Assembly: GCA_900318335.1 (NCBI GenBank)
Contig: ONKF01000002.1
Location: 1-64,000, forward strand
Direction: 5' to 3'
Length of the DNA stretch: 64,000 nucleotides
DNA from: an uncultured Prevotellaceae bacterium
GTDB lineage: Bacteria > Bacteroidota > Bacteroidia > Bacteroidales > Muribaculaceae
Shown piece by piece: positions 36,642-47,300 of the stretch. The notes under the pieces are model-generated. The model ran no database searches, was not told where the DNA came from, and saw only the letters and a program-made list of their open reading frames with translations. The position numbers and the translations under genes are program-made. Numbering within the stretch: the stretch's first letter is position 1; every line of letters starts with the position of its first letter.

Positions 36642-37217
36642 ATGAAGATAATAGGTTTCACTGGTAATTACGGCAACGGGGCAAGCGCCCCACAGGCCTA
36701 CCTCATGGCCGATTCTTCTATCCTGTTCACGGGGAGGCCTTTCTTTGTGCCTGACTTTGCCCGCGCCTTTGTCGCCACACCGACGATTGTGGTGCGCACG
36801 GGCCGCTTGGGCAAGTGCATCGCTCCCAAGTTTGCCCACCGCTACTGGGACGCCCTGACCGCGGGGTTCACCGTGCGGGCCATTGAGAGTGATGATGCAC
36901 GCCTGTCGGTGCTGGACCGGGCATTTGACGGGGCGGTCATCTTGGGTGACTGGGTTGAGACCTCATCGGTCGATGACCCCTTGACGGCCACTGTCCAGGC
37001 GATGGTGGGCGACAAGATGTTGTCGAGTTGCTGTCTTGCCGATATGCAGCAGCCTGTTGACGAGCTACTGGCGGCAGTGAGCACGCGGTGCAGCATCAAG
37101 ATGGGTGACCTGCTGTTGACGGGTGACACCGCAACGGGACACCAGTTGACGCCGGGTGACCGTCTGACGGCAACCATCGCTGGCACCCAGGTGCTCGATG
37201 TGAAAGTGAGATTATAA
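36642..37217 (+). CDS. Fumarylacetoacetate-hydrolase-like protein, probable pseudoenzyme
   Basis: A 191-aa protein aligned by eye with the short FAH-family proteins of Bacteroidales. The shared path is MKIIGFTGNYG, RPFFVPDF, IVVRTGRLGKCI, FAHRYWDALTAGF, a middle region VILGDWV, and GDLLLTGDTATGHQLTPGD. The family's metal ligands seem to be missing. Where the ExE pair is expected (before the VVR strand) this protein reads TPT, and the Asp of the DFTARD segment is gone (AGFTVRA). If the alignment is right, the protein keeps the fold without hydrolase activity. It sits 44 bases after rex and 17 before the next C25 gene. Confidence 0.7.
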   Translation: MKIIGFTGNYGNGASAPQAYLMADSSILFTGRPFFVPDFARAFVATPTIVVRTGRLGKCIAPKFAHRYWDALTAGFTVRAIESDDARLSVLDRAFDGAVILGDWVETSSVDDPLTATVQAMVGDKMLSSCCLADMQQPVDELLAAVSTRCSIKMGDLLLTGDTATGHQLTPGDRLTATIAGTQVLDVKVRL

Positions 37218-37234
37218 AACTAACAATTATAGAT

Positions 37235-40200
37235 ATGCTCAAACTGAACAAAATTCAACTCGTATTGTGCACTGCATTGATGGTGCTGCTTGGCACCTCT
37301 GGCGCCAGTGCGTTTGACGTTTCCAGTTACGTTACCCAGTCCAAGCTCAAGTCGGGCAAGTGGGTAAAGATTTCTATCCCCGAAAGCGGCGTGTATGAGA
37401 TCACGTATGACGAGCTCCGCGAGATGGGATTCAATAATCCCGAATCGGTGCGCTTGTATGGACGTGGCGGTTACCGCATCAGTGAGGTCATGAATGGAAG
37501 GGCAGCCGACGATCTGCTCCCTGTTTCGGTGATGCGTTTTGGCAACAAGATGTGTTTCTACGGCAATGGTCCGATCCGTTACATCCTGTCCAACTACACG
37601 ACCAAGCCTCACTTCACGCGTGAGTTCAACCCCTATTCTCAGGAAGGCTGCTATTTCCTGACCGAGGAGAGCACCCCCGAGCAACAGGTGCCTTACAAGA
37701 CCCAGGTGGTTGTCACCGACTATGTCAACACGCCTTCAAGCCTCAATTTCTTCTATTACGAGAAGGAGTTGTGGTCTGTCAGCAACTCAGGTAAGGAGAT
37801 GCTGGGTGAGGACTTTACCGAAACTCCCCTCATGATTGACTACAATCTTCCTAACCTGGCCGACAGCACCATTGTCGTTCACTCTACAATCGCTGCCGTG
37901 CCCAACAAGATTGCCTATGCTAACGCAGTGATTCATAGTGGTGGCGGCAACGACACGACCGTCTACACGGCAAGTTCGTCGCGCATCTACAAGCCCTCGA
38001 GCGACTATGTGTTATACAACTACGCTTCTCCCTATGCTGAGCTCAAGCTCACTCATCCCAGCGAGCAGGGCCAGTATGAGCCTATCGTGTTGTGTGACTC
38101 TACGGTGGCCATGTCCCGTCTCGACTACTTCATCCTGACTTACACCCAACGCAATGTCGTCAGGGAAGATGCCGATAACCAGACGATTATGGCCTACGCT
38201 AAGCCTAAGGGTAATGAGCGCTACATGCTGCCCAATGCATCATCAACGACCCAGGTGTGGTTCATCAACGACCCCAATTCGCCCATGATGATGTCGCTCA
38301 AGCCCTATAATGACGCTGCCGGCACGGGTTATTCTTACTTCACGAGCTCGTCGAGCTATGCTGTCTATGTGGCATTTGATCCCGCCAAGACCTTGAAGAA
38401 GATTTCGCGCTTTGAGGAAGTGCCCAACCAGAACCTTCACGCTATGGAGACTCCCGAGCTGCTTATCCTGACCGATAAGTTGTTCCACGAGCAGGCCGAG
38501 CGTGTGGCCGATCTGCATCGCACCATCGATGGCCTGGATGTCGCAGTTGTTGACCAGGACCAGGTGTTCAACGAGTTCTCGAGCGGTACCCGTGACGCTA
38601 TGGCCTATCGCTTGTTCTGCAAGATGCTCTATGACCGCAACCCCAATAAGTTCAAGAACCTGCTGCTCCTGGGCCCCGGTACGTTTGATAACCGTGAGTT
38701 GAATGGTGAGCATCCGGGCAACCTGCTCACTTACCAGAGTGACAACAGCAATTACTCTGACTTCACCTATACCACCGATGACTTCTTTGCTTTCCTGGCC
38801 GATAATTCAGGTGCCAACATCTCGTCCGAGAGATTGTCGATTGGTGTCGGCCGCATGACTCCCAAAGATCTTTCCGAGGCCAAGAATGACGTCGATAAGC
38901 TGGTAGAGTATTATGCTAATCCCGATTATGGCGTTTGGCGCAATAACACCTTGGTGTTCTCGGATTCTCCCGACAAGGGTGAGTACATGTTTGAGGGCGA
39001 AGGCTACAAGAACTTGATTGACAATGAACTGTTGACTGGTATGCATGTGAGCACCGTTCACAACTCCATGTATCCGCGTTCCACCACCCAGCCCAATGTG
39101 CAGTTTGAGCGCAAGGATGCCACTGTCGCCAAGCAGAAGCTGGCCAACTCGTTCAAGGATGGTTTGTACTTTGGTACCTATGTGGGCCACGCTGGTTCCG
39201 TCGGTTTGACCAAGTATAGCAACATGTGGGTGACTACCGACGTTATCAATACCCGCATTGACCACCTGCCCATCTTGTCGACTTCGTGCTGCGACGTTGC
39301 CCGCTTTGATGGCGACCGCCGTGGTATCGCCGAGGTCATGTACCATCAGCGTTATGGTGGTGCTATCGCCCTGCTCACCACGTCGCGACTGGTATTTGCC
39401 AGCAACAATGACGACATGAACACCTTCTTCATCAAGTCCCTGTTCAGCAACGCCACCAAGGGGCACATGCCTACCCTGGGCGAGGCCTACAAGGAGAGTA
39501 AATTGTGCTTTGAGTCTCCCGAGACCAACAAGCTCTCGTTCTTCCTGCTCGGTGACCCCGCCATCAAGGTGAACTATCCCGTATCGCGTTTTAACATCAC
39601 CAAGGTGAATAACACCAATATGACCTATAGTGATGCGATCGCCCAGATCAGCCCGCTGATGAAGTTTGATATCGAGGCCAAGGTGCTTGATGACCAGGGT
39701 AATCTTGACAGCAGCTTCAATGGCGACGCTACGGTGACCCTCTATGACAAGCAGAGCCTGTTCACTGAGATGTCTTTCACCGTACATGGTGTGAAGATTG
39801 ACCGCGATATCTATACCGACCGCGCTAAGCTTGCCGAGATTTCCGGCCGTGTTGTCAACGGTGTGTTCACGGGTCAGATGATTGCTCCCCGTGAGCCCAA
39901 GGCCAGCAACGAGAGTGTCCTGCTGCGTGTATATGCCCACCAGGATAACAGCACGATTATGGTCAACGGCTTCACCAAGAACATCACGATGTTGCCCTAT
40001 GACGAGTCATTGGCCATCAGCGATAATACCGCTCCCGTTATCAGTTCGATGTTCATCAATGACGAGGCCACGTTTGCCAACGGTGCCATTATCGCTCCCG
40101 AGTCCATTCTGTATATCAGCGCCAGTGATGACCAGGGCATCAGCCTGCAGGCCAACTCGATCGACAAGGACATGACCCTGCTGCTCGACGGCAAGGAGTC

Positions 40201-40678
40201 CTACGGCGATGTGAACTGCTATGTGACCGCTGGTGAAGATGGCAAGCTGGTCAATATCGAATATCCCCTGGCCAACCTCACCGAGGGCCAGCACACGCTC
40301 ACGTTCATCGTCTATGACATGCTGGGCAACAGCGCTACCCACACGATTACCTTCATCGTGGGTCAGAATTCCGCATCCAACATCGTTGCCGATAAGCTGC
40401 CCGCTTATGTTAACGGCGAGGTGAACTTTGATGTGGAGGATTCCAAGCTGCATGGTAACACCAACTACATCCTGCGCGTGACCGATGCATCGGGCAAGCT
40501 CGTGTGGATGACTACCACCGACAACCTCCCCGTCACTTGGGACATGAAGGACATGAACGGTAATAGTGTTCCTGCAGGCCTGTACCGCTACTTCGGTACC
40601 TACAATGACGGTATCAACTACGGTGGCACACCCATCAACAAGCTCATCGTCCTTGACCCTGTCAAGACTGCAAATTGA
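37235..40678 (+). CDS. PorU-like C25 cysteine peptidase/sortase, paralog 2
   Basis: A 1147-aa exported protein with a signal peptide to about residue 26 (GASAF). The N-terminal region is PorU-like (SKLKSGKWVKISIPESGVYEIT, NPYSQEGCYFLTEE). The C25 domain covers about 405-780. His652 is in TYVGHAG and Cys686 is the second Cys of STSCC, with the same 34-residue spacing as PorU, so the dyad is intact. A FlgD-Ig-like tail (LPVTWDMKDMNGNSVPAGLYRYF) ends the protein. It is closest to paralog 3. It starts 17 bases after the FAH-like gene and ends at a strong terminator, so it may be driven from the rex promoter. Confidence 0.85.
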   Translation: MLKLNKIQLVLCTALMVLLGTSGASAFDVSSYVTQSKLKSGKWVKISIPESGVYEITYDELREMGFNNPESVRLYGRGGYRISEVMNGRAADDLLPVSVMRFGNKMCFYGNGPIRYILSNYTTKPHFTREFNPYSQEGCYFLTEESTPEQQVPYKTQVVVTDYVNTPSSLNFFYYEKELWSVSNSGKEMLGEDFTETPLMIDYNLPNLADSTIVVHSTIAAVPNKIAYANAVIHSGGGNDTTVYTASSSRIYKPSSDYVLYNYASPYAELKLTHPSEQGQYEPIVLCDSTVAMSRLDYFILTYTQRNVVREDADNQTIMAYAKPKGNERYMLPNASSTTQVWFINDPNSPMMMSLKPYNDAAGTGYSYFTSSSSYAVYVAFDPAKTLKKISRFEEVPNQNLHAMETPELLILTDKLFHEQAERVADLHRTIDGLDVAVVDQDQVFNEFSSGTRDAMAYRLFCKMLYDRNPNKFKNLLLLGPGTFDNRELNGEHPGNLLTYQSDNSNYSDFTYTTDDFFAFLADNSGANISSERLSIGVGRMTPKDLSEAKNDVDKLVEYYANPDYGVWRNNTLVFSDSPDKGEYMFEGEGYKNLIDNELLTGMHVSTVHNSMYPRSTTQPNVQFERKDATVAKQKLANSFKDGLYFGTYVGHAGSVGLTKYSNMWVTTDVINTRIDHLPILSTSCCDVARFDGDRRGIAEVMYHQRYGGAIALLTTSRLVFASNNDDMNTFFIKSLFSNATKGHMPTLGEAYKESKLCFESPETNKLSFFLLGDPAIKVNYPVSRFNITKVNNTNMTYSDAIAQISPLMKFDIEAKVLDDQGNLDSSFNGDATVTLYDKQSLFTEMSFTVHGVKIDRDIYTDRAKLAEISGRVVNGVFTGQMIAPREPKASNESVLLRVYAHQDNSTIMVNGFTKNITMLPYDESLAISDNTAPVISSMFINDEATFANGAIIAPESILYISASDDQGISLQANSIDKDMTLLLDGKESYGDVNCYVTAGEDGKLVNIEYPLANLTEGQHTLTFIVYDMLGNSATHTITFIVGQNSASNIVADKLPAYVNGEVNFDVEDSKLHGNTNYILRVTDASGKLVWMTTTDNLPVTWDMKDMNGNSVPAGLYRYFGTYNDGINYGGTPINKLIVLDPVKTAN

Positions 40679-40716
40679 TGATTAGCCTCGGCGATTGAGG
40701 CAATTCCCAATATAGC

Positions 40717-40767
40717 GCATCGCGCGGGCGGGGTTCACGAGCCCCCTCGCGCGATGCCTTGTTATTT
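40717..40767 (+). terminator. Terminator of PorU-like paralog 2
   Basis: GCATCGCGCG (40717-40726) pairs with CGCGCGATGC (40748-40757). A GC-rich inner stem lies in the loop and the tail is CTTGTTATTT. Confidence 0.85.
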
Positions 40768-40820
40768 GGCGGTGTGGGCGCTGGATATCATGCTATGGCA
40801 AAAAACTTTAAGTCAGGTTG

Positions 40821-40851
40821 TTTGTTAGTCCAAAAAGTTTTACTATTTTTG
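40821..40851 (+). promoter_or_regulatory. Promoter for PorU-like paralogs 3 and 4
   Basis: TTTG, 19 bases, TATTTTTG, an exact consensus match ending 74 bases before the ATG at 40926. Confidence 0.8.
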
Positions 40852-40925
40852 TCGGCTAGAGACAATGATAACATCCTGCAAAATGTTATGATTGTTAAGG
40901 GTAGAAACATAAAAAAACTAATGAT

Positions 40926-43900
40926 ATGCGCAAATTGACAATATTACAAGTAGTCTGCACTGCCATGATGCTGCTGTTGTGCACCAGCGTCGCCAGTGCT
41001 TTTGGTGTGTCCCATTATGCCATCCAGTCCAAGCTTGCAACAGGCAAGTGGGTAAAGATATCCATTGCCGAGACGGGTGTGTACGAGATTACCTATGACG
41101 AGCTTCGCGCCATGGGCTTCAACAACCCCTCGTCTGTACGTCTGTACGGTTTCGGCGGCAGCCGCATCAACGAGGTGCTCAATGGCTCGGTCATCGATGA
41201 CCTGACAGCCGTTCCCGTGATGCGTTACAACAACAAGCTCTGTTTCTATGGCAATGGCCCCGTCAATTTCATCTTTTCCGATTACTTGTACACCAGGCCT
41301 TATTTCAAGCGCCAGTTCAATCCCTATTCCCAGGTGGGCTGCTATTTCCTGACCGAGGAAAGTACTGCCGAGAATGTGATGGACAGCAAGCCTGAGATAA
41401 GTCTCGGCACCTATGTCAACAATCCCAACAGCATGTGCTACACCCATCATGAGAGCGAACTGGGCTCCTTCAGTGCCACGGGCAAGGACATGCTGGGAGA
41501 GGACTTCACCTTTGATAGGGTATTGATTGACTATGACTTGCCTGATCTTGCCGACAGCACGGTGAATGTGTCAACCGGTATTGCATCCTATACGACCAAC
41601 AACGGATACGCCTCGGCTATTCTCTATAGTGGCGGTGTGGCCGATACCGCGCCTTTCCCTGTGAACACATCGTCTTTCAACGTGCCCAACAGTGACAAGG
41701 TTATCTATCGTTATGTGACGCCCCGTTGCAATATGAAGCTCACCCATCCCAGTGAGCACGGCCAGTTCGAGCCGATATTGGGCTCAGACTCGACCGACTT
41801 TGAGGCAACGATGGCCCGTCTGGACTATTTCACGATTTCCTATAAACATCGTAATGTCATCAGGGAGGAGTATGATAACCAGACCATCATGACTTATGCT
41901 AGGCCCGCGGGCAATGAGCGAATCCTGTTGCCCAATGCCACTTCAACTACACAGGTTTGGTTTATCACCAACACTTATGATCCCATGAGGGTGCCCCTTA
42001 AGGCTTATAATGACGCGGCCGGCCAGGGATATGCATTCTTTGCGCCCGCGGCTCAATGGTCACAATATGTGGCTTTTGACCCCACTAAGACGCTGAAGAA
42101 GATTGTCAAATATGAGCCTGTCGCCAACCAGAACCTGCATAGCCTGCAGACGCCCGATATGCTCATTATCACCGATTCGATTTTCCACGAGCAGGCCGAG
42201 CGTCTTGCCGAGATGCACCGCACGGTGGATGGCATGGATGTGCTGGTTGTTGACCAGGACTTGATTATCAATGAGTTCTCGAGCGGTACCCGCGACGCAA
42301 TGGCTTACCGCCTGTTCTGCAAGATGCTCTATGACCGCAATCCCAGCAAGTTCAAGTACTTGTTGCTCATGGGACCTGGCACTCTCGATAACCGTGGCAT
42401 CTTCGGTGAGCATCCCAGCACTCTGATCACCTATCAGAGCGATAACAGCCATGAGGCCAACAAGTCCTACACCAGCGATGACTTTTACGGTTTCCTTGAC
42501 GACAATTCGGGTGCCGCTCCGTCGGCCGAGAGATTGACCATCGGTGTGGGCCGCATCACTTGTGCCAACGAGGCCGAGGCCCGCAGTGATGTGGACAAGT
42601 TGATTGAGTACTACACCAATCCCGATTATGGCGTGTGGCGCAACAACAACTTAGTGTTCACTGATTCTCCCGACAGTGGTAAGTATATGTATCACGGTGA
42701 AGGATACAAGAACCAGATCGACAACCAGCTGCAGACGGGTATGCACGTCACCACGGTGCACAACTCCATGTATCCCCGTTCCAACACGCAGCCCAATGTC
42801 CAGTTTGACCGCAAGGAAGCTGATGTTGCCAAGCAGAAGATTGCCGAGACCTTCAAGAAGGGTGTGTTCTTTGCCACCTATGTAGGCCACGCCGGTCCCA
42901 TTGCTTTCACCAAGTATAACAACATGTGGGTGACTAACGACGTGCTCAGCACCCGTATGTCCCACTTGCCCATCGTGTCAACCGCTTGCTGTGACGTGGC
43001 ACGTTATGACGGCGACCTGCGCTGCATCGCCGAGGTCATGTTCCACAAGCGTGATGGTGGCGCCATCGCCCTGCTGACGACCTCGCGCATGGTGTATGGC
43101 GATGAGAACGATCAGATGAACCGCTACTTCGTCAACGCGCTCTTCAGTAACGCCACCACGGGTCACATGCCCACCCTGGGTGAGGCCTACAGGCAGTCCA
43201 AGCTCAGCTTCCCCACTTCCAATGACAACAAGATGTCATTCTTCCTGCTGGGTGACCCCGCCATGAAGATTAACTATCCCGTATCGCGTTTCAACATCAC
43301 CAAGGTGAATACCACCGACATGACCGACACCTCGGCAATGGCCCAGATCAGCCCGCTGATGAAATTTGATATCGAGGCCAAGGTGCTTGACGACCATGGT
43401 AACGTTGACACCGGTTTCAATGGTGATGCCACGTTCACGCTCTATGATAGGGATGAGCTCTTTGCCATTGTGGGCGGTTATGTCGGTTTGGATTTTCTCC
43501 AGCGCGACATCTACACCGACCGTGAGAAGCTTGCTGAGATTTCTGGACGCGTGACCAATGGTGTGTTCAGGGGCCAGATGATTGCTCCCCGCAATCCCGA
43601 GGCAAGCAATGTGACGGTTCTCTTGCGTGCCTATGCCCATCAGGACAACAGCTCGGTGATGGTTAACGGTTTCACCAAGCGCATCACGATGTTGCCCTAT
43701 GACGAGTCTGCTGCAATCAGTGACGTGACAGCTCCCGTTGTCAACTCGATGTTCATCAACGATGAGGTTACGTTTGCCAACGGTGCCATTGTCGCTCCCG
43801 AGGCTATTCTGTATGTCAGCGCCAGCGATGACCAGGGCATCAGCATGCAGGCCAACTCGGTTGACAAGGATATCACCCTGCTGCTCGACGGCAAGGAGTC

Positions 43901-44381
43901 CTTCGGCGATGTGGACAGCTATATCACCGCTGGTGATGGCGGCAAGGTGGTTAATCTCGAGTATCCCCTGGCCAATCTCACCGAGGGCCAGCACACGCTC
44001 ACGTTCATCGTCTATGACATGCTGGGCAATAGCGCTACCCACACGATCTCCTTCATCGTGGGACAGAATTCAGTATCCAATATCGTTGCCGATAAGCTGC
44101 CCGCCTATAATAACGGTGAGGTGGCTTTCGATATGGAGGAGTCTATCTTGAATAACAACACCAAGTTGATCCTGCGCGTGACCGATGCATCGGGCAAGCT
44201 CGTGTGGATGACGACCACCGACAGCTTCCCCGTGACTTGGAACATGAAGGACATGAATGGCAGGAAAGTGCCTGCTGGCTTGTATCGCTACTTCGCTACC
44301 TACAATGATGGTGTCCATTACGGTGGCACCCCCATCAATAAACTCATTGTCCTTGACCCTGTCAAGGTGGCTAAGAAATAA
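40926..44381 (+). CDS. PorU-like C25 cysteine peptidase/sortase, paralog 3
   Basis: A 1151-aa exported protein with a signal peptide to about residue 25 (VASAF). The layout is the same as paralog 2, with His655 in TYVGHAG and Cys689 in STACCDVARY. The C-terminal 300 residues are very similar to paralog 2, including a 52-base identical DNA tract, which suggests recent duplication or gene conversion. The FlgD-Ig-like tail (FPVTWNMKDMNGRKVPAGLYRYF) is conserved. It has its own promoter and is followed by paralog 4 after 13 bases, so the two form one transcript. Confidence 0.85.
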   Translation: MRKLTILQVVCTAMMLLLCTSVASAFGVSHYAIQSKLATGKWVKISIAETGVYEITYDELRAMGFNNPSSVRLYGFGGSRINEVLNGSVIDDLTAVPVMRYNNKLCFYGNGPVNFIFSDYLYTRPYFKRQFNPYSQVGCYFLTEESTAENVMDSKPEISLGTYVNNPNSMCYTHHESELGSFSATGKDMLGEDFTFDRVLIDYDLPDLADSTVNVSTGIASYTTNNGYASAILYSGGVADTAPFPVNTSSFNVPNSDKVIYRYVTPRCNMKLTHPSEHGQFEPILGSDSTDFEATMARLDYFTISYKHRNVIREEYDNQTIMTYARPAGNERILLPNATSTTQVWFITNTYDPMRVPLKAYNDAAGQGYAFFAPAAQWSQYVAFDPTKTLKKIVKYEPVANQNLHSLQTPDMLIITDSIFHEQAERLAEMHRTVDGMDVLVVDQDLIINEFSSGTRDAMAYRLFCKMLYDRNPSKFKYLLLMGPGTLDNRGIFGEHPSTLITYQSDNSHEANKSYTSDDFYGFLDDNSGAAPSAERLTIGVGRITCANEAEARSDVDKLIEYYTNPDYGVWRNNNLVFTDSPDSGKYMYHGEGYKNQIDNQLQTGMHVTTVHNSMYPRSNTQPNVQFDRKEADVAKQKIAETFKKGVFFATYVGHAGPIAFTKYNNMWVTNDVLSTRMSHLPIVSTACCDVARYDGDLRCIAEVMFHKRDGGAIALLTTSRMVYGDENDQMNRYFVNALFSNATTGHMPTLGEAYRQSKLSFPTSNDNKMSFFLLGDPAMKINYPVSRFNITKVNTTDMTDTSAMAQISPLMKFDIEAKVLDDHGNVDTGFNGDATFTLYDRDELFAIVGGYVGLDFLQRDIYTDREKLAEISGRVTNGVFRGQMIAPRNPEASNVTVLLRAYAHQDNSSVMVNGFTKRITMLPYDESAAISDVTAPVVNSMFINDEVTFANGAIVAPEAILYVSASDDQGISMQANSVDKDITLLLDGKESFGDVDSYITAGDGGKVVNLEYPLANLTEGQHTLTFIVYDMLGNSATHTISFIVGQNSVSNIVADKLPAYNNGEVAFDMEESILNNNTKLILRVTDASGKLVWMTTTDSFPVTWNMKDMNGRKVPAGLYRYFATYNDGVHYGGTPINKLIVLDPVKVAKK

Positions 44382-44394
44382 TTAACTATCGAAT

Positions 44395-47300
44395 ATGCTT
44401 AAACCGACATTTTTACAAGTGGTCATCACGGCCATGATGGCACTGTTGTGTGTCGACGTGGCATTGGCTTTTGATGTGTCCCAATATGCCATCCAGTCCA
44501 AACTTGCTACGGGCAAATGGGTGAAAATCTCTATTCCTGAGAATGGCGTTTATGAGATCACATACGACGAGCTGAGGGCTATGGGATTCTCTGATCCCGA
44601 TCGTGTGAGGATTTATGGCAATGGTGGTTATGGCATCAACGAGAAACTTGACGGTAAGGCCGTCGATGACATCAAGCCTGTTCCTGTCCTGCGCACCAAC
44701 GGCAAGTTGTGTTTCTATGGCAAGGGTAACATCCAGTTTACCTTGACAGGAGGCGCGTCCATGCCCCGTTTTGCACGTGCATTGAATTACTACTCGCTGG
44801 AGGGCTGCTATTTCCTGACCGAGGAGAGTGCCACCGAGGTGAGTGTCCCGATGTCCGAACCCATAACTGTCACTTCGCCCGTCGACAACTTTAACTGCCT
44901 GAATTACTTCTATCACGAGAAGGAATTGGAGTCGGTGTCACGCACTGGAAGGGAGATGTTGGGTGAGAACATGATGCTTGGCAAGGTGAAGGTCGATATC
45001 AGGATGCCGGGTATTGCCGACAGCAGCATTGTCGTGTCTACAGCCGTAGCCGCAGCCAATAGCGCCGTTAACTCCTATGTCAACGCCACGATAGCCTGTG
45101 GCGGCATTACCGACACAGTGCCGTTCTCCACGTCGATATCGCGCATCGGTACCGTGGGCAAGTATGATTACTACTTCTTTGCAACCCCCTATGCCAGACT
45201 TAAACTGTCGCGTCCCGATGAACGCGCTCGTTTTGAACCGTTCTTGACTTTTTCCGCGACTGGTACCCCCGAACTCACGATGGCCCGTCTGGACTACCTG
45301 ATATTGACTTACTCGCGTCGCAATGTGATCAAGGCCGACGAGAATGGACAACTGCTCATGGGTTATGGCAGGATACTCGGTAACGAGCGCTTCATGCTGC
45401 CCGATGCCACTTCCACCACGGTAGTGTGGTCTGTTTCCGACCCCAGCAATCCCGTTTCGATGCCGCTCATCAGGTATGATGAGCACAGCAATCATGGCTA
45501 TTATTTCTCGGCGCCCAACGAGTTGAATGCGCTCTTCGTGGCATTTGACCCGGCGCAGCAGCTCAAGAAGATCAGCTCCTATGAGCCCATCGAGAACCAG
45601 AACCTCCACGGTCTCCAGACCCCCGAACTGCTCATCATCACCGACAAGATGTACCGTGACCAGGCCGAGCGTGTGGCCAGCCTGCACCGTGCTGTGGATG
45701 GCATCGATGTGGAAGTGGTCAATCAGGACCAGGTGTTTAATGAGTTCTCAAGCGGCACTCGCGACGCGATGGGCTACCGCCTGTTTTGCAAGATGCTCTA
45801 TGACCGCGACCCCGGCAAATTCAAGAACCTGCTCCTCTTTGGTAACGGAACGATTGACAACCGTGGCATCCTGGGTTTGTCACGAGGCAGCTTGCTCACC
45901 TATCAGACCGTCAACTGCAATACCGAGGACTTTTCCTATACGTCCGATGATTTCTTTGGCATGCTGGCCGATAACTCAGGTACCAATATCGCTTCCGATA
46001 AACTCTCGATTGGCGTGGGGCGTATGACCTGCACCAACCTTGCCGAGGCCAAGAGTAATGTGGACAAGCTTGTCGAGTACTATGCTACACCCGACTATGG
46101 CGTGTGGCGTAACAATACGCTGGTCATCACCGATGACTCTCCCAATAAGGGCGAATTCATGTTTGAGGGCGAGGGATATAAGAATCAGATTGACAACGAA
46201 CAGCATACTGGAATGCACGTCACTACAGTGCATGGGTCGCAATATCCCCGTGACAGCACGCGCTATGAGGCGCTGGCTGGCGCTGGCCTGAACCGCATGC
46301 CAGCAACCGAGGCCAAGGATTTCTTGACCCGTTGTCTGAAGGGTGGCCAGTATTTTGGAGCCTATGTGGGTCATGCCGGTTCCATCTGTTTCACCAAGTT
46401 TATTGATATGTGGACGCTCGGTGACGTGATGAGCACCACCTACAAGAATCTTCCCATCTTGCTCACCTCGTGCTGCAATGTGGCCCATTTTGACCATGGC
46501 GCCCGTGGCATTGCCGAGCAGATGTTCCTCAAGCGTGACGGCGGTGCGATAGCGCTGATCACGTCATCGCGCATGGTGCTTGCGGGAGATAACGATATAT
46601 TGAGCAAACGCTTGCTTCAGCGCTTGTTCAGCTACCACGAGACAGGCAAGATGACTACCCTGGGCGAGGCACTCAAGGAGGCCAAGCTCTTGTACCCGTC
46701 GACCAACTATAACAAGATGAAGTTCTTGCTGCTTGGTGATCCGGCAATCAAGTTCAACTATCCCGTCTCCAGGTTCAATATCACTAACATCAATGGCACC
46801 GCAATGACAGACTCGACGGTGACGGCAAAGATTGCCCCACTGCAGCGCTTCACTATCGAGGCCAAGGTGGTCAATGACGAGGGTAATGTGGACCGCTCCT
46901 TCAATGGCGATGCCACGGTGACCTTGTATGACAAGCAGGTGCTGTTCACCAATATGTCATTCTCCAGCGTGGGTGCCTACATCAACCGCGACATCTACTT
47001 CAACCGTGATAAGTTGGGCGAGATTTCGGGCCGGGTGGTCAACGGCGTCTTCAGGGGGTCGATGATTGTCCCCGCCGACGTTAAGGCTTCGCGCGAGAAG
47101 GTGTTGCTGCGCGTGTATGCCCACAGGGACAACTCGTCGGAGATGGTCAATGGCTTTACCAAGCAGGTGACGATGCTGCCCTTTGACCAGAATAATGCGA
47201 TCAACGACAACGAGGCTCCCGTTATCAATGCCATGTACATCAATGACGAGGCGTCGTTTGCCGATGGTGAATGTGTGGGCGCCAACTCGATGCTCTATAT

